NCBI GenBank assembly: GCA_003554345.1
Contig: PWGE01000075.1
Coordinates: 1-15,422, forward strand
Direction of reading: 5' to 3'
DNA from: Candidatus Sumerlaeota bacterium
GTDB taxonomy: Bacteria > Sumerlaeota > T1SED10-198M
DNA length: 15,422 nucleotides
Positions 1 to 6,413 of this stretch are shown here, piece after piece. Below the pieces are notes generated by a model that did no database searches, was not told the DNA's origin, and saw only the letters and a list, made by a program, of their open reading frames with translations. The number at the start of each line of letters is the position of its first letter. Position 1 is the stretch's first letter. Both the position numbers and the translations under genes were made by a program.

Positions 1-1140
1 CACGGCATCTGCAATAACATGCTGAGAAGTGTCAGATCCTTTATTGCTCAACTCAACACTACCGGTTTCCGGATTACTCCCTTCTTCAAAATAGAAGGTT
101 CCCACGTATACCCAGTTGATCCCGTCTTTTTGCTGGTTTTGAACCCATTCGGTGGAACCACCAGCATGATTGACAGTAAACGTGGCATCTTCTGCACGAT
201 TGGGGCTGGCTGTATACCACAGGTGAACACCATAATATCCATCCTCGGGAATTTCAGGAGTAAAGGACGCCACAGCGGTCTCTGTAGTTGATACATGCGC
301 ATATTCGTAATCATCCCCCCAGTATTTGGGCGCACTGGTACTGCTTATCCACTCTCCTGTTGTGGAATATCCCGGCCCTCCATTTTCAACGATCACCTTA
401 TTGGTATTGATATCCCTTTCCCGTACAGGATACACCCGCGCGCCTGCATTCCACAGGTACTGATTTAAATAATAAGCAGCAATTTCAGCGGTATGTAAAT
501 CCTCTACCAGGTTATGAGTAAGTCCCCGCTGGGTACTCCACCTGCCACCGCTCACTCTCCATCCATGTCCGGAAGAGATGAAAATAGATTTGCCGGCTAA
601 TCCCCGTGAGGGAGTCGGCCTGGAAACTGACCCGGGAGGGTGGCTCCTTGTACCAAAGCCGGCATCTTTTGTATCTGGTTCAAATGGTTTAGCAGGCACC
701 GGCTCCTCAGGAATAAATTTGTCAAGAGTTTTCCATCTTCTATCCTCTTCATATCGAGCCTGCACACCAATCACATCATATTCAAACTGAAGCATAGTTT
801 TATTTATCTGGTCAAAAATCAATGCCAGGCCCACCTCATCCAGAATGGTTTTTTCCGGAAATACCAGGTAGATATACACTTCACTGTCACTCACCTCTAC
901 CTTTTCCAGACCGGTTCCCCTGGGAAAAGCCGTCTGATAGCCCTCGGGTGGATGAATAAGGTGATGTATGAGATTTTCTTCACGGAGGTCACGAGTCATC
1001 CTCAAATCATCAGTCGATCTTATTTCCAGATCAAATGAATCCTGTCCAGGATAGAACAACCGGGCCTCTTCCCCGTTAGCGAATACCATGGATATAGCAC
1101 AAAGCATAGTCCAAACAAAAGTTATACGCAGATATTTCAC
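1..1140 (-). CDS. Secreted N-acetylmuramoyl-L-alanine amidase-like protein with golvesin-type domain (C-terminus cut off)
   Basis: Probably a secreted or periplasmic peptidoglycan amidase-like protein. The GTG start at 1140 is chosen because a perfect AGGAGG lies 6 nt upstream and a signal peptide follows (hydrophobic residues about 5-21, likely cleaved after Val-Phe-Ala). Residues about 65-135 resemble a GerMN-type domain (FPRGTGLEKVEV, then a predicted beta-alpha pattern). Residues about 183-252 look like the start of an Amidase_3 zinc domain: SGHGW at 190-194 supplies a His, WSTQRG follows at 201-206, a Glu lies near 213, and RERD is at 240-243. Residues about 275-380 match the golvesin C-terminal-like domain (SPNRAEDATFTVNHAGGST, then TFYFEEGS and VIADAV). 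This suggests the golvesin module is inserted inside the amidase fold, an arrangement I recall from similar proteins. The rest lies beyond base 1. Domain calls come from remembered motifs; catalytic activity is unproven because the remaining zinc ligand is not visible. Confidence 0.72.
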   Translation of the reverse strand, partial: MKYLRITFVWTMLCAISMVFANGEEARLFYPGQDSFDLEIRSTDDLRMTRDLREENLIHHLIHPPEGYQTAFPRGTGLEKVEVSDSEVYIYLVFPEKTILDEVGLALIFDQINKTMLQFEYDVIGVQARYEEDRRWKTLDKFIPEEPVPAKPFEPDTKDAGFGTRSHPPGSVSRPTPSRGLAGKSIFISSGHGWRVSGGRWSTQRGLTHNLVEDLHTAEIAAYYLNQYLWNAGARVYPVRERDINTNKVIVENGGPGYSTTGEWISSTSAPKYWGDDYEYAHVSTTETAVASFTPEIPEDGYYGVHLWYTASPNRAEDATFTVNHAGGSTEWVQNQQKDGINWVYVGTFYFEEGSNPETGSVELSNKGSDTSQHVIADAV

Positions 1141-1146
1141 AAAAAG

Positions 1147-1152
1147 CCTCCT
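1147..1152 (-). promoter_or_regulatory. Ribosome binding site fixing the GTG start of the amidase-like gene
   Basis: Perfect AGGAGG on the minus strand, 6 nt upstream of GTG at 1140. It decides the start, since no ATG is equally well placed. Confidence 0.8.
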
Positions 1153-1176
1153 GTTTTTTTATCTGTAACAACCAAT

Positions 1177-1182
1177 ATTATA
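1177..1182 (-). promoter_or_regulatory. Candidate -10 element for the amidase-like gene
   Basis: TATAAT on the minus strand, 36 nt upstream of the GTG start. No good -35 hexamer lies at 16-18 bp spacing (1199-1206 reads poorly). The promoter may therefore depend on an activator, perhaps through the inverted repeat immediately upstream at 1206-1241. Confidence 0.4.
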
Positions 1183-1205
1183 ATAAAATCAGATTCTTTT
1201 GCATG

Positions 1206-1241
1206 GTTATTTGTAAACCTTCAACACTTTTTACAAATAAC
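1206..1241. repeat. 12-bp perfect inverted repeat upstream of the amidase-like gene
   Basis: Arms GTTATTTGTAAA (1206-1217) and TTTACAAATAAC (1230-1241) are exact reverse complements with a 12-nt spacer. The repeat sits just upstream of the candidate -10 at 1177-1182, where an activator or repressor dimer could bind. The arms are AT-rich with no following T-run, so it is unlikely to be an intrinsic terminator. Function is inferred from position only. Confidence 0.5.
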
Positions 1242-1424
1242 TGGCAAAAGATATTATAGAAAAGCCCGGAAAGCGTCAACCTGTTTATATCTCATAAAAG
1301 AAATACAGTCTACAGGAAAAGCATTTGGGCGTGAAATATTGAGTAAACACTATAAGAGTTAAAATATTTTACCGGGAAAGCGAGAAAAACAATAAGTAGT
1401 TCCCGACAACCAATCACACCCAAT
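1242..1424. other. Intergenic stretch between the amidase-like gene and the tRNA terminator
   Basis: With 1141-1241 this forms a gap of almost 300 nt without a gene. The part near the amidase-like gene holds its ribosome binding site, candidate -10 and inverted repeat. In 1242-1424 I see only AT-rich sequence with no convincing reading frame, RNA gene or repeat. Confidence 0.5.
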
Positions 1425-1456
1425 AAAAAAACCCCGAAGCAGCATATGCTTCGGGG
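1425..1456 (-). terminator. Rho-independent terminator of the tRNA operon
   Basis: On the minus strand a hairpin with arms CCCCGAAGC and GCTTCGGGG (1432-1440 and 1448-1456) and a 7-nt loop is followed by seven T. It lies 14 nt past the 3' end of tRNA-Glu. On the plus strand no T-run follows the hairpin, so it acts in the leftward direction only. Confidence 0.9.
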
Positions 1457-1470
1457 TGTTATACATCAGG

Positions 1471-1545
1471 TGGCGTCCCCAAGGGGATTCGAACCCCTGT
1501 TGCCGGCGTGAAAGGCCGGTGTCCTAACCCCTAGACGATGGGGAC
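1471..1545 (-). tRNA. tRNA-Glu (anticodon TTC)
   Basis: A 75-nt cloverleaf on the minus strand. The acceptor stem is GTCCCCA paired with TGGGGAC, the discriminator is G, and CCA is encoded at 1473-1471. The anticodon arm is CCGGC-CTTTCAC-GCCGG with anticodon TTC, and the T loop is GGTTCGAATCC. It is the second gene of a two-tRNA transcript, 11 nt after tRNA-Lys, and is followed by a strong terminator. Confidence 0.96.
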
Positions 1546-1556
1546 GCTTATTTCTC

Positions 1557-1629
1557 TGAGCGTGGAAGGACTCGAACCTTCGACCGACGGCTTAAAAGGC
1601 CGTTGCTCTACCAGCTGAGCTACACGCCC
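1557..1629 (-). tRNA. tRNA-Lys (anticodon TTT)
   Basis: A 73-nt cloverleaf on the minus strand. The acceptor stem GGGCGTG pairs with CACGCTC (one G-U pair) and the discriminator is A. The D arm contains AGCTCAGCTGGTAGAGC. The anticodon loop CTTTTAA gives anticodon TTT, and the T arm contains GGTTCGAGTCC. CCA is not encoded, so CCA would be added after transcription, unlike the neighbouring tRNA-Glu. It is the first gene after the promoter at 1649-1676. Confidence 0.96.
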
Positions 1630-1648
1630 TCACAAATTTCGGAAGGAT

Positions 1649-1676
1649 ATTATAGCATAATCAGCACTTCTGTCAA
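1649..1676 (-). promoter_or_regulatory. Sigma70-type promoter of the tRNA-Lys/tRNA-Glu operon
   Basis: On the minus strand, TTGACA (1676-1671) and TATAAT (1654-1649) are both perfect consensus hexamers, separated by 16 bp. The -10 lies about 20 nt upstream of the tRNA-Lys 5' end, leaving room for a short leader, as expected for a strong stable-RNA promoter. Confidence 0.85.
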
Positions 1677-2094
1677 CTTTCAATGCAGAATAACACCAGC
1701 TTGTTTTTTTGCAGAAAAAAGATTATTTGCTTATCTTAAAGACTTTTATCATAGATATTACCGATTAGCGGTTCATGTGTAAAAACACCAAAATACTTCC
1801 TCTCACATGACATCCCTATCTGGTCAAATTCTCAATAAAAAAAAACTCCGGACAGGAAAATTAGCACCTCTTCATCGTTTATACATCACACAGGCAAGGC
1901 TCAAAGAGCAATCACAGGAAGAGGCTTCTCAATGTAATAGTTTTCCAGAACTTTTAACCCCTATTTTACTAAAACAATAACAGGTGAACGAACGGAATGT
2001 CACTTTTTATCTTTTTCGCAAAGCAGAAAAATTTTGCTACAATGGTTGACGCAAATAAAGCGATGTTCGCAATTTACATCCTGGAATATAACAG
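1677..2094. other. Intergenic region between the divergent tRNA and parAB operons
   Basis: About 420 nt without a convincing gene; short frames here lack a ribosome binding site and protein-like composition. It holds the parA promoter candidate near its right end. No canonical parS palindrome (TGTTTCACGTGAAACA or close) is seen here or elsewhere in the window. A loose 7-bp inverted repeat (TCATGTG at 1773-1779, CACATGA at 1804-1810) is the only other structure noticed. Confidence 0.5.
2015..2043 (+). promoter_or_regulatory. Candidate promoter of the parAB operon
   Basis: Extended -10 TGCTACAAT (TACAAT at 2038-2043 with TG at 2035-2036), with a weak -35-like TTCGCA at 2015-2020, 17 bp upstream. 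It lies about 50 nt before the parA start. The extended -10 can compensate for the weak -35. Confidence 0.45.
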
Positions 2095-2874
2095 ATGAGT
2101 CGAATCATTTCCATTGCCAATCAGAAAGGGGGAGTCGGAAAAACCACCACTTCCATCAATTTAGCCGCCTGTCTGGCCGCTTCAGGCAAGAAAGTCTTAC
2201 TGGCAGACCTGGATCCACAGGGAAATGCCACCAGTGGAATCGGCTTCAATAAAGACGATCTTTCTCCTAACATTTATGAAATGTTAATACAAAAAGCCGC
2301 TCCTGAAGATACCATCCGCCGTCACCCTTTTATCAAAAACCTGCACATCATTCCTTCCAATATCGAACTGGTAGGTGCTCACAATGACCTGCATGATGAT
2401 CCCCGCAAATATTTCAAACTAAAACATTCCCTTCAAAAACTGCTTGCCAACCATAATTTTGAATACATTCTTATTGACTGTCCACCTTCACTTGGTATCC
2501 TGACAGTAAATGCCATGATAGCTTCTGATGATTTACTCATTCCTATTCAGAGTGAATATTATGCCATGGAAGGTGTTTCTCTGATCATTAAAACACTCCA
2601 GAAAATTCGCAAAAAAGCCAACACTTCTCTCAATCTTTTTGGTGTGGTTCTCACCATGTACGATATGAGAACCAATCTTTCCAGACAGGTCGAAGAAGAA
2701 ATTCGCAAACATTTTACCGGACGGGTCTTTAAAACTGTCATTCCCCGCAGTATAAGACTGGGGGAAGCCCCCAGTCATGGTATGCCTATCATTCTGTACG
2801 ATTTGAGGTCAGCAGGTTCACAGGCCTATATAAAACTAACAGAAGAGGTGCTTGAACGTTATGGCAGAAAATAA
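2095..2874 (+). CDS. parA: Chromosome-partitioning ATPase ParA (Soj)
   Basis: A ParA/Soj-type ATPase that dimerises on ATP, binds DNA and works with ParB to segregate chromosome origins. The 259 residues match the usual chromosomal ParA length. The deviant Walker A motif KGGVGKTT is at residues 11-18, followed by DLDPQGNATSGIGF from residue 39 and IDCPPSLGILTVNA in the Walker B region. The DYDGRTNL-type region near residues 184-190 reads YDMRTNLSRQV. There is no N-terminal helix-turn-helix extension, so this is the chromosomal rather than plasmid P1-type class. ATG at 2095 is chosen because the protein begins directly with the conserved beta strand. The ribosome binding site is weak (CTGGA about 10 nt upstream). 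The gene overlaps parB by 14 nt, implying translational coupling, and opens a five-gene plus-strand operon. Confidence 0.95.
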   Translation: MSRIISIANQKGGVGKTTTSINLAACLAASGKKVLLADLDPQGNATSGIGFNKDDLSPNIYEMLIQKAAPEDTIRRHPFIKNLHIIPSNIELVGAHNDLHDDPRKYFKLKHSLQKLLANHNFEYILIDCPPSLGILTVNAMIASDDLLIPIQSEYYAMEGVSLIIKTLQKIRKKANTSLNLFGVVLTMYDMRTNLSRQVEEEIRKHFTGRVFKTVIPRSIRLGEAPSHGMPIILYDLRSAGSQAYIKLTEEVLERYGRK

Positions 2875-3727
2875 AGGGTTAGGAAAAGGACTGGACTCCT
2901 TTTTCGATGAAGAGTTTCTTGAAGATTTAGATGAAAAAAAGGATTCTCTTAAGCAAATATCCGTTCCCATAGAAAAACTTGAAGTCAATCCCTATCAGCC
3001 ACGCCAGGAAATCAAACAGGAAGAACTCAAATCTCTTGCCGAATCCATAAAGCAAGCGGGAATTCTCCAGCCCTTACTGGTCAGAAAAAAGAATAACACC
3101 TATCAAATTATAGCTGGCGAGCGTCGATATCAGGCCTCAAAAATAGCGGGTCTCAACAGTTTGCCGGTTCATGTCATCTCCATTCCGGACACCAGGATGC
3201 TTGAACTTGCCCTCCTGGAAAACCTTCACAGGCAGGATCTGAATGTTCTTGACCAGGCGCTGGCACTGAAAAAGCTCCTCGAAGAATGCGGTTATACTCA
3301 TGCCATGATTTCAGAAAAAGTGGTCATGGATCGCTCCAGTGTCACCAATCTTCTGCGGCTCTTGCAACTTCCAGAGGAAGTCCAGGAACTTCTTCGCGAG
3401 GGTAAGCTCAGCGGGGGTCACGGCAGGGCTCTACTCCCTCTTAAAACAAAACAGGATATTATGAAAACAGCTCTTCGTATCCTGAAAAATCACTGGTCGG
3501 TAAGAAAAACAGAACAGTATGTGCGACAATTATTACAGGGAAAAGAAAAAGTGTCAAGCCAGGAAAAAGACCCTGACTTAAAGGCATGGGAAGAAAAATT
3601 CTCTAAAAAGTTCGGCTTAAAAACAACCCTTTCTTTTTCTGGAAAAAAAGGGCATGTTACCCTGCATTTTCGTTCTCTGGATGATTTTGAACGTCTCATT
3701 AAATCCATTTTCCCAGAGGATTCATGA
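2861..3727 (+). CDS. parB: Chromosome-partitioning protein ParB (Spo0J), CTP-dependent DNA clamp family
   Basis: Centromere-binding partner of ParA. It binds parS and spreads, with CTP hydrolysis in known family members. The 288-residue protein starts with the ParA-stimulating type tail (GLGKGLDSFF, residues 6-15). The N-terminal CTPase domain follows, with NPYQPR at 43-48 and GERRYQA at 86-92, then ENLHRQDL at 120-127. A KorB-like helix-turn-helix lies at about 145-172 (MISEKVVMDRSSVTNLLRLL), followed by a C-terminal dimerisation region. ATG at 2861 is preferred over in-frame TTG at 2852 because the GAGGTG at 2845-2850 is 10 nt from the ATG but only 1 nt from the TTG. The stop overlaps the next start as ATGA. 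No canonical parS was found in the window. Confidence 0.95.
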   Translation: MAENKGLGKGLDSFFDEEFLEDLDEKKDSLKQISVPIEKLEVNPYQPRQEIKQEELKSLAESIKQAGILQPLLVRKKNNTYQIIAGERRYQASKIAGLNSLPVHVISIPDTRMLELALLENLHRQDLNVLDQALALKKLLEECGYTHAMISEKVVMDRSSVTNLLRLLQLPEEVQELLREGKLSGGHGRALLPLKTKQDIMKTALRILKNHWSVRKTEQYVRQLLQGKEKVSSQEKDPDLKAWEEKFSKKFGLKTTLSFSGKKGHVTLHFRSLDDFERLIKSIFPEDS

Positions 3728-5070
3728 AACAAAATCTCCTGATTCCGGTCTTCCTTTTTTCCGGCATTGCCGCCCGTCTTGTTCTCATGCTCTTTGCCTT
3801 CCATCCCCAGTTCCTGCAGTTATATTTTTTTGCCTTCAGGGCCTATATAGGAGAAATCCAGGCTTTTAACTCCTCCTACTCCACCGGCTTACAATTCATC
3901 ATGAATATCTGGTTCACCATACTCGCCCAGATTTCTCCTGATTTCCTGCATCTCTTTGATCTTCTCCCGAAAGATGCTCCTCTTTCTTTTTCCAATATCC
4001 CCTTTCCCTTTTATTACTCCTCTCAACTTATTCCTTTCCTCTTTGTAGCCAGTATACCCTTATTCCTTGCTGATATGGGGTGTCTTATTTTGATTGCCCG
4101 AGTATTTCGCAATCTCAAGCCTGTTTTATTCTGGCTTTTCAATCCCATCATCATGGTTGGCGCCTATATATTTGGACGTCCGGAAATAATTGTAGCTCTT
4201 CTCCTGATTTACAGTTTTTATTCCTATAAAAAAGAAAACTTTTTGCTTTGCTGGATCAGTCTTTTTTTATCTCACCTGCTGTTTCCTCTCCTCCTCCTTT
4301 TCACTTTCCCCGTTTTTTTACTCAAACCCCTGACTCCTCTTTTCAGCCAACAGGTCGGGATAATAGCTCTTTGTCTCATTGCTTACTTCTTTTATCCTCA
4401 TCTTTTCACATCTATCCTCGGAGCAGGACTGGCACTTATTCTATTCTTTTATCTGATAGGATATGAGAAGTTTTCACTGAAAATATCTCCTATCGTCCTC
4501 ATTATTTTCACCGGCATTCTTTTTTTAATCAATGACCTGTCTTTGTCAGGTCTGTCGCTTTTGTTCCAGCAAATCCAACATTCACAAATCTTTACCTTGC
4601 TTATGAATTACCGGTTAGGTGGTGTGAATGTAGAGTTATATGTGGTCGTATTATATCTTGTCTTTGCCTTTCTGTTCATTGTTCAGAAAAGATTTCCAGC
4701 CACAAAGGAGTTTCTTATTCCGCTTCTTTTTATTCATACCTGTTTTATGCTCCTCATCATGTTTACCACCACCGAGTACCTCTTAATTGCCCTTCCTATC
4801 CTGTATCTTGGCCAATGGAGCAAGTACACCCCCTTGCCTTATCTCCTCCTTATTTCGCTGGCGGGTTTTTTTCTGTTACTCATGCACTGGCAGGGCGAAG
4901 TCCTGCTTTATTCTTTCGCCCTTCTATCGCCCAGAGAAATACTGGGAAGTGATTTCCTGACAGGAGATTTACCCTACCAACTGGCATCCCTTGGTAAAAC
5001 TATGATAAATGGTTGTCTTCTTTTTATTATTCTTCAGGAGTTTTTTCTCCTGAAAAAAGCACATGGTTAA
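3724..5070 (+). CDS. Polytopic membrane protein, GT-C glycosyltransferase-like
   Basis: A very hydrophobic protein of 448 residues with roughly 10-12 predicted membrane segments. The stretch WLFNP (137-141) followed by IFGRPEIIVALLLIYSFYSY (149-168) resembles the FNP-x-GR/GQ-(E/D) pattern of GT-C membrane mannosyltransferase-type families (PIG-M/GT87-like). These enzymes transfer sugars from polyprenyl-phosphate donors on the outer face of the membrane. The donor and acceptor here are unknown, and the call rests on topology plus this one motif. The gene overlaps parB by ATGA and is followed after 5 nt by a histidine kinase, so it is co-transcribed with parAB. The coding strand is markedly T/C-rich, as expected for membrane helices. 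A membrane protein of unknown function is the fallback call. Confidence 0.6.
   Translation: MKQNLLIPVFLFSGIAARLVLMLFAFHPQFLQLYFFAFRAYIGEIQAFNSSYSTGLQFIMNIWFTILAQISPDFLHLFDLLPKDAPLSFSNIPFPFYYSSQLIPFLFVASIPLFLADMGCLILIARVFRNLKPVLFWLFNPIIMVGAYIFGRPEIIVALLLIYSFYSYKKENFLLCWISLFLSHLLFPLLLLFTFPVFLLKPLTPLFSQQVGIIALCLIAYFFYPHLFTSILGAGLALILFFYLIGYEKFSLKISPIVLIIFTGILFLINDLSLSGLSLLFQQIQHSQIFTLLMNYRLGGVNVELYVVVLYLVFAFLFIVQKRFPATKEFLIPLLFIHTCFMLLIMFTTTEYLLIALPILYLGQWSKYTPLPYLLLISLAGFFLLLMHWQGEVLLYSFALLSPREILGSDFLTGDLPYQLASLGKTMINGCLLFIILQEFFLLKKAHG
5033..5054. repeat. 8-bp inverted repeat at the end of the GT-C-like gene
   Basis: TTCAGGAG (5033-5040) and CTCCTGAA (5047-5054) are exact reverse complements around a T6 loop, and the right arm leads into an A-run. 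It lies inside the last codons of the membrane protein gene, 21 nt before the kinase start. In mRNA it would hide the GGAG at 5037-5040. It could modulate expression of the next gene or mRNA stability; no function is shown. Confidence 0.4.
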
Positions 5071-5075
5071 AAACT

Positions 5076-6413
5076 ATGTTTAACAGCCTCTTTAAAAAGG
5101 TTTTTTTTGTTTTAATGCTTTCTATCATTTTATTTGCCATCTTTTCCTTTGCATTCATGCGATATCACCTTTTTTATCAATTTCCAGGACATATCACACA
5201 AATGCTTTCCATTGAAGTCAGCAAACTACCTGATGAAATGGGAAATCAGAACATTCGGGATCACCTCTCATACAGTCCTTCTTTCATTTTCACTAAAAAC
5301 ATGAAACCGGTATGGGGGGCTGACAATTACTTCCCCATGGTCCCCGCTGACTATTTCCAGGAAGCAGAAAAAGAAGGATATGCCACTCTGAGAACCCCTG
5401 CTCATGCCACTACAGGTACCGATTACAGTATTATCTGGCATTCCGGACATGAGCACTATTATATCTTTCAGATTCCGGCTATTTCAAAAGGGCACATGGA
5501 CCTTTTAATAACCCCGGTTTTTCTTTTCTGGAGTCTTATTTTTCTCATTTTCACAGGGGTCGGATGGTATTTAATATACGACCGTGCTTTTTTCAAGGAA
5601 ATGGAACAATTCCGGACTTCACTACAATACCTTTCTACCGGCTTATATCATGAAAATCTGCCCCATTTCAAAACCAAAGAATTCCAGACATGCCACAGGG
5701 AATTGCAAAATCTGCAGCAACATATCAGCAACCTGGTAGGCAAATACCAATATCAACAAAAAGCAGCTTTTCTTGGGGAAATTAATGCCGAACTCAGCCA
5801 CCAGGTACGAAACTCTCTTCATGGTATAGAAAGCGCCCTCAGTCTTATTGAAAAGCAGGTAGAAGACACCTCGATACAAAAACTCACCCGAAAAGTTCAG
5901 CAGGAAGTGAACAGCTTGCAGTACCAGGCAGAGAACCTTCTCAGTCATATCAGACCTTTTCAGGTCACCAGAAAAGAAGCCAATCTTTCTCAATGGATAC
6001 AGAATTGGGTCCGAAAACATGCGGACGACCTGCCGGTTTCCCTTCAGCTTCCGCCCCAACCCATCTATCTTGCTTTTGATCAGGAAGGAATGCACCAGGT
6101 TTTCATAAATCTGTTCGAAAACTCCCGGCAAGCCTGTTCTTCAGATCTTCAAATGGAAGTAAGTCTCCGGAAATGTTACCAGGGTGCTGTTATAAAAATA
6201 CTCGACAATGGACCGGGCTTCCCGGAAGAAATACTGAATACACTGGTGCCCCGAACCACCAAAAAGAAAGGGTCAGGTCTGGGCATTTTTATATGTCGCA
6301 AGATAGTCGAAGCCCATAATGGTTCCCTGATCCTGCGCAATCGTTTCACTAAAGGTGCTGAAATTCATATTTTTCTGCCTTCGCAAAGCAATAACGAAAC
6401 TGAAACGGTATGA
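5076..6413 (+). CDS. Membrane sensor histidine kinase (NtrB/AtoS-like HisKA-HATPase)
   Basis: An inner-membrane sensor kinase of 445 residues. A first transmembrane helix spans about 8-28, an extracytoplasmic sensing region about 30-143, and a second helix about 144-167. A linker follows, then a HisKA dimerisation domain with the H-box LSHQVRNSLHGI (phospho-acceptor His242). The HATPase_c domain has an N-box (NLFENSRQA, Asn349), G1 box DNGPGF (377-382) and G2 box GSGLG (399-403), so the catalytic core is intact. ATG at 5076 is chosen because it starts just before the first helix; an in-frame TTG at 5013 would extend back into the upstream gene. No clear ribosome binding site precedes it, so coupling from the upstream gene 5 nt away is likely. 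No response regulator is in the window. The stop overlaps the next start as ATGA. The sensed signal is unknown. Confidence 0.88.
   Translation: MFNSLFKKVFFVLMLSIILFAIFSFAFMRYHLFYQFPGHITQMLSIEVSKLPDEMGNQNIRDHLSYSPSFIFTKNMKPVWGADNYFPMVPADYFQEAEKEGYATLRTPAHATTGTDYSIIWHSGHEHYYIFQIPAISKGHMDLLITPVFLFWSLIFLIFTGVGWYLIYDRAFFKEMEQFRTSLQYLSTGLYHENLPHFKTKEFQTCHRELQNLQQHISNLVGKYQYQQKAAFLGEINAELSHQVRNSLHGIESALSLIEKQVEDTSIQKLTRKVQQEVNSLQYQAENLLSHIRPFQVTRKEANLSQWIQNWVRKHADDLPVSLQLPPQPIYLAFDQEGMHQVFINLFENSRQACSSDLQMEVSLRKCYQGAVIKILDNGPGFPEEILNTLVPRTTKKKGSGLGIFICRKIVEAHNGSLILRNRFTKGAEIHIFLPSQSNNETETV

Noticed and set aside
578-1038. Two overlapping plus-strand open frames in the first kilobase
   Set aside because: They are antisense to the amidase-like gene, which starts from GTG with a perfect ribosome binding site and carries recognisable domains.
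1773-1810. 7-bp inverted repeat TCATGTG...CACATGA considered as a parS or operator upstream of parA
   Set aside because: Arms are short with a 24-nt spacer and do not match the 16-bp parS consensus; expected by chance in this AT-rich gap.
1841-1860. A-run followed by CTCCGGACAGG, tested as a leftward terminator
   Set aside because: On the minus strand the sequence before the T-run forms no stable stem-loop, only the 6-bp TCCGGA palindrome without a loop.
4469-4483. TTTTCACTGAAAA inside the GT-C-like gene considered as a parS-like site
   Set aside because: It lacks the central CACGTG core and has the wrong symmetry for parS; it lies in coding sequence and reads as ordinary codons.
5013-5075. 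Upstream TTG start extending the histidine kinase by 21 residues
   Set aside because: The extension overlaps the end of the preceding gene, has no ribosome binding site, and the ATG at 5076 sits just before the first membrane helix.
5643-6131. Minus-strand open frame of 162 codons
   Set aside because: It is antisense to the catalytic part of the histidine kinase, whose motifs are unambiguous.
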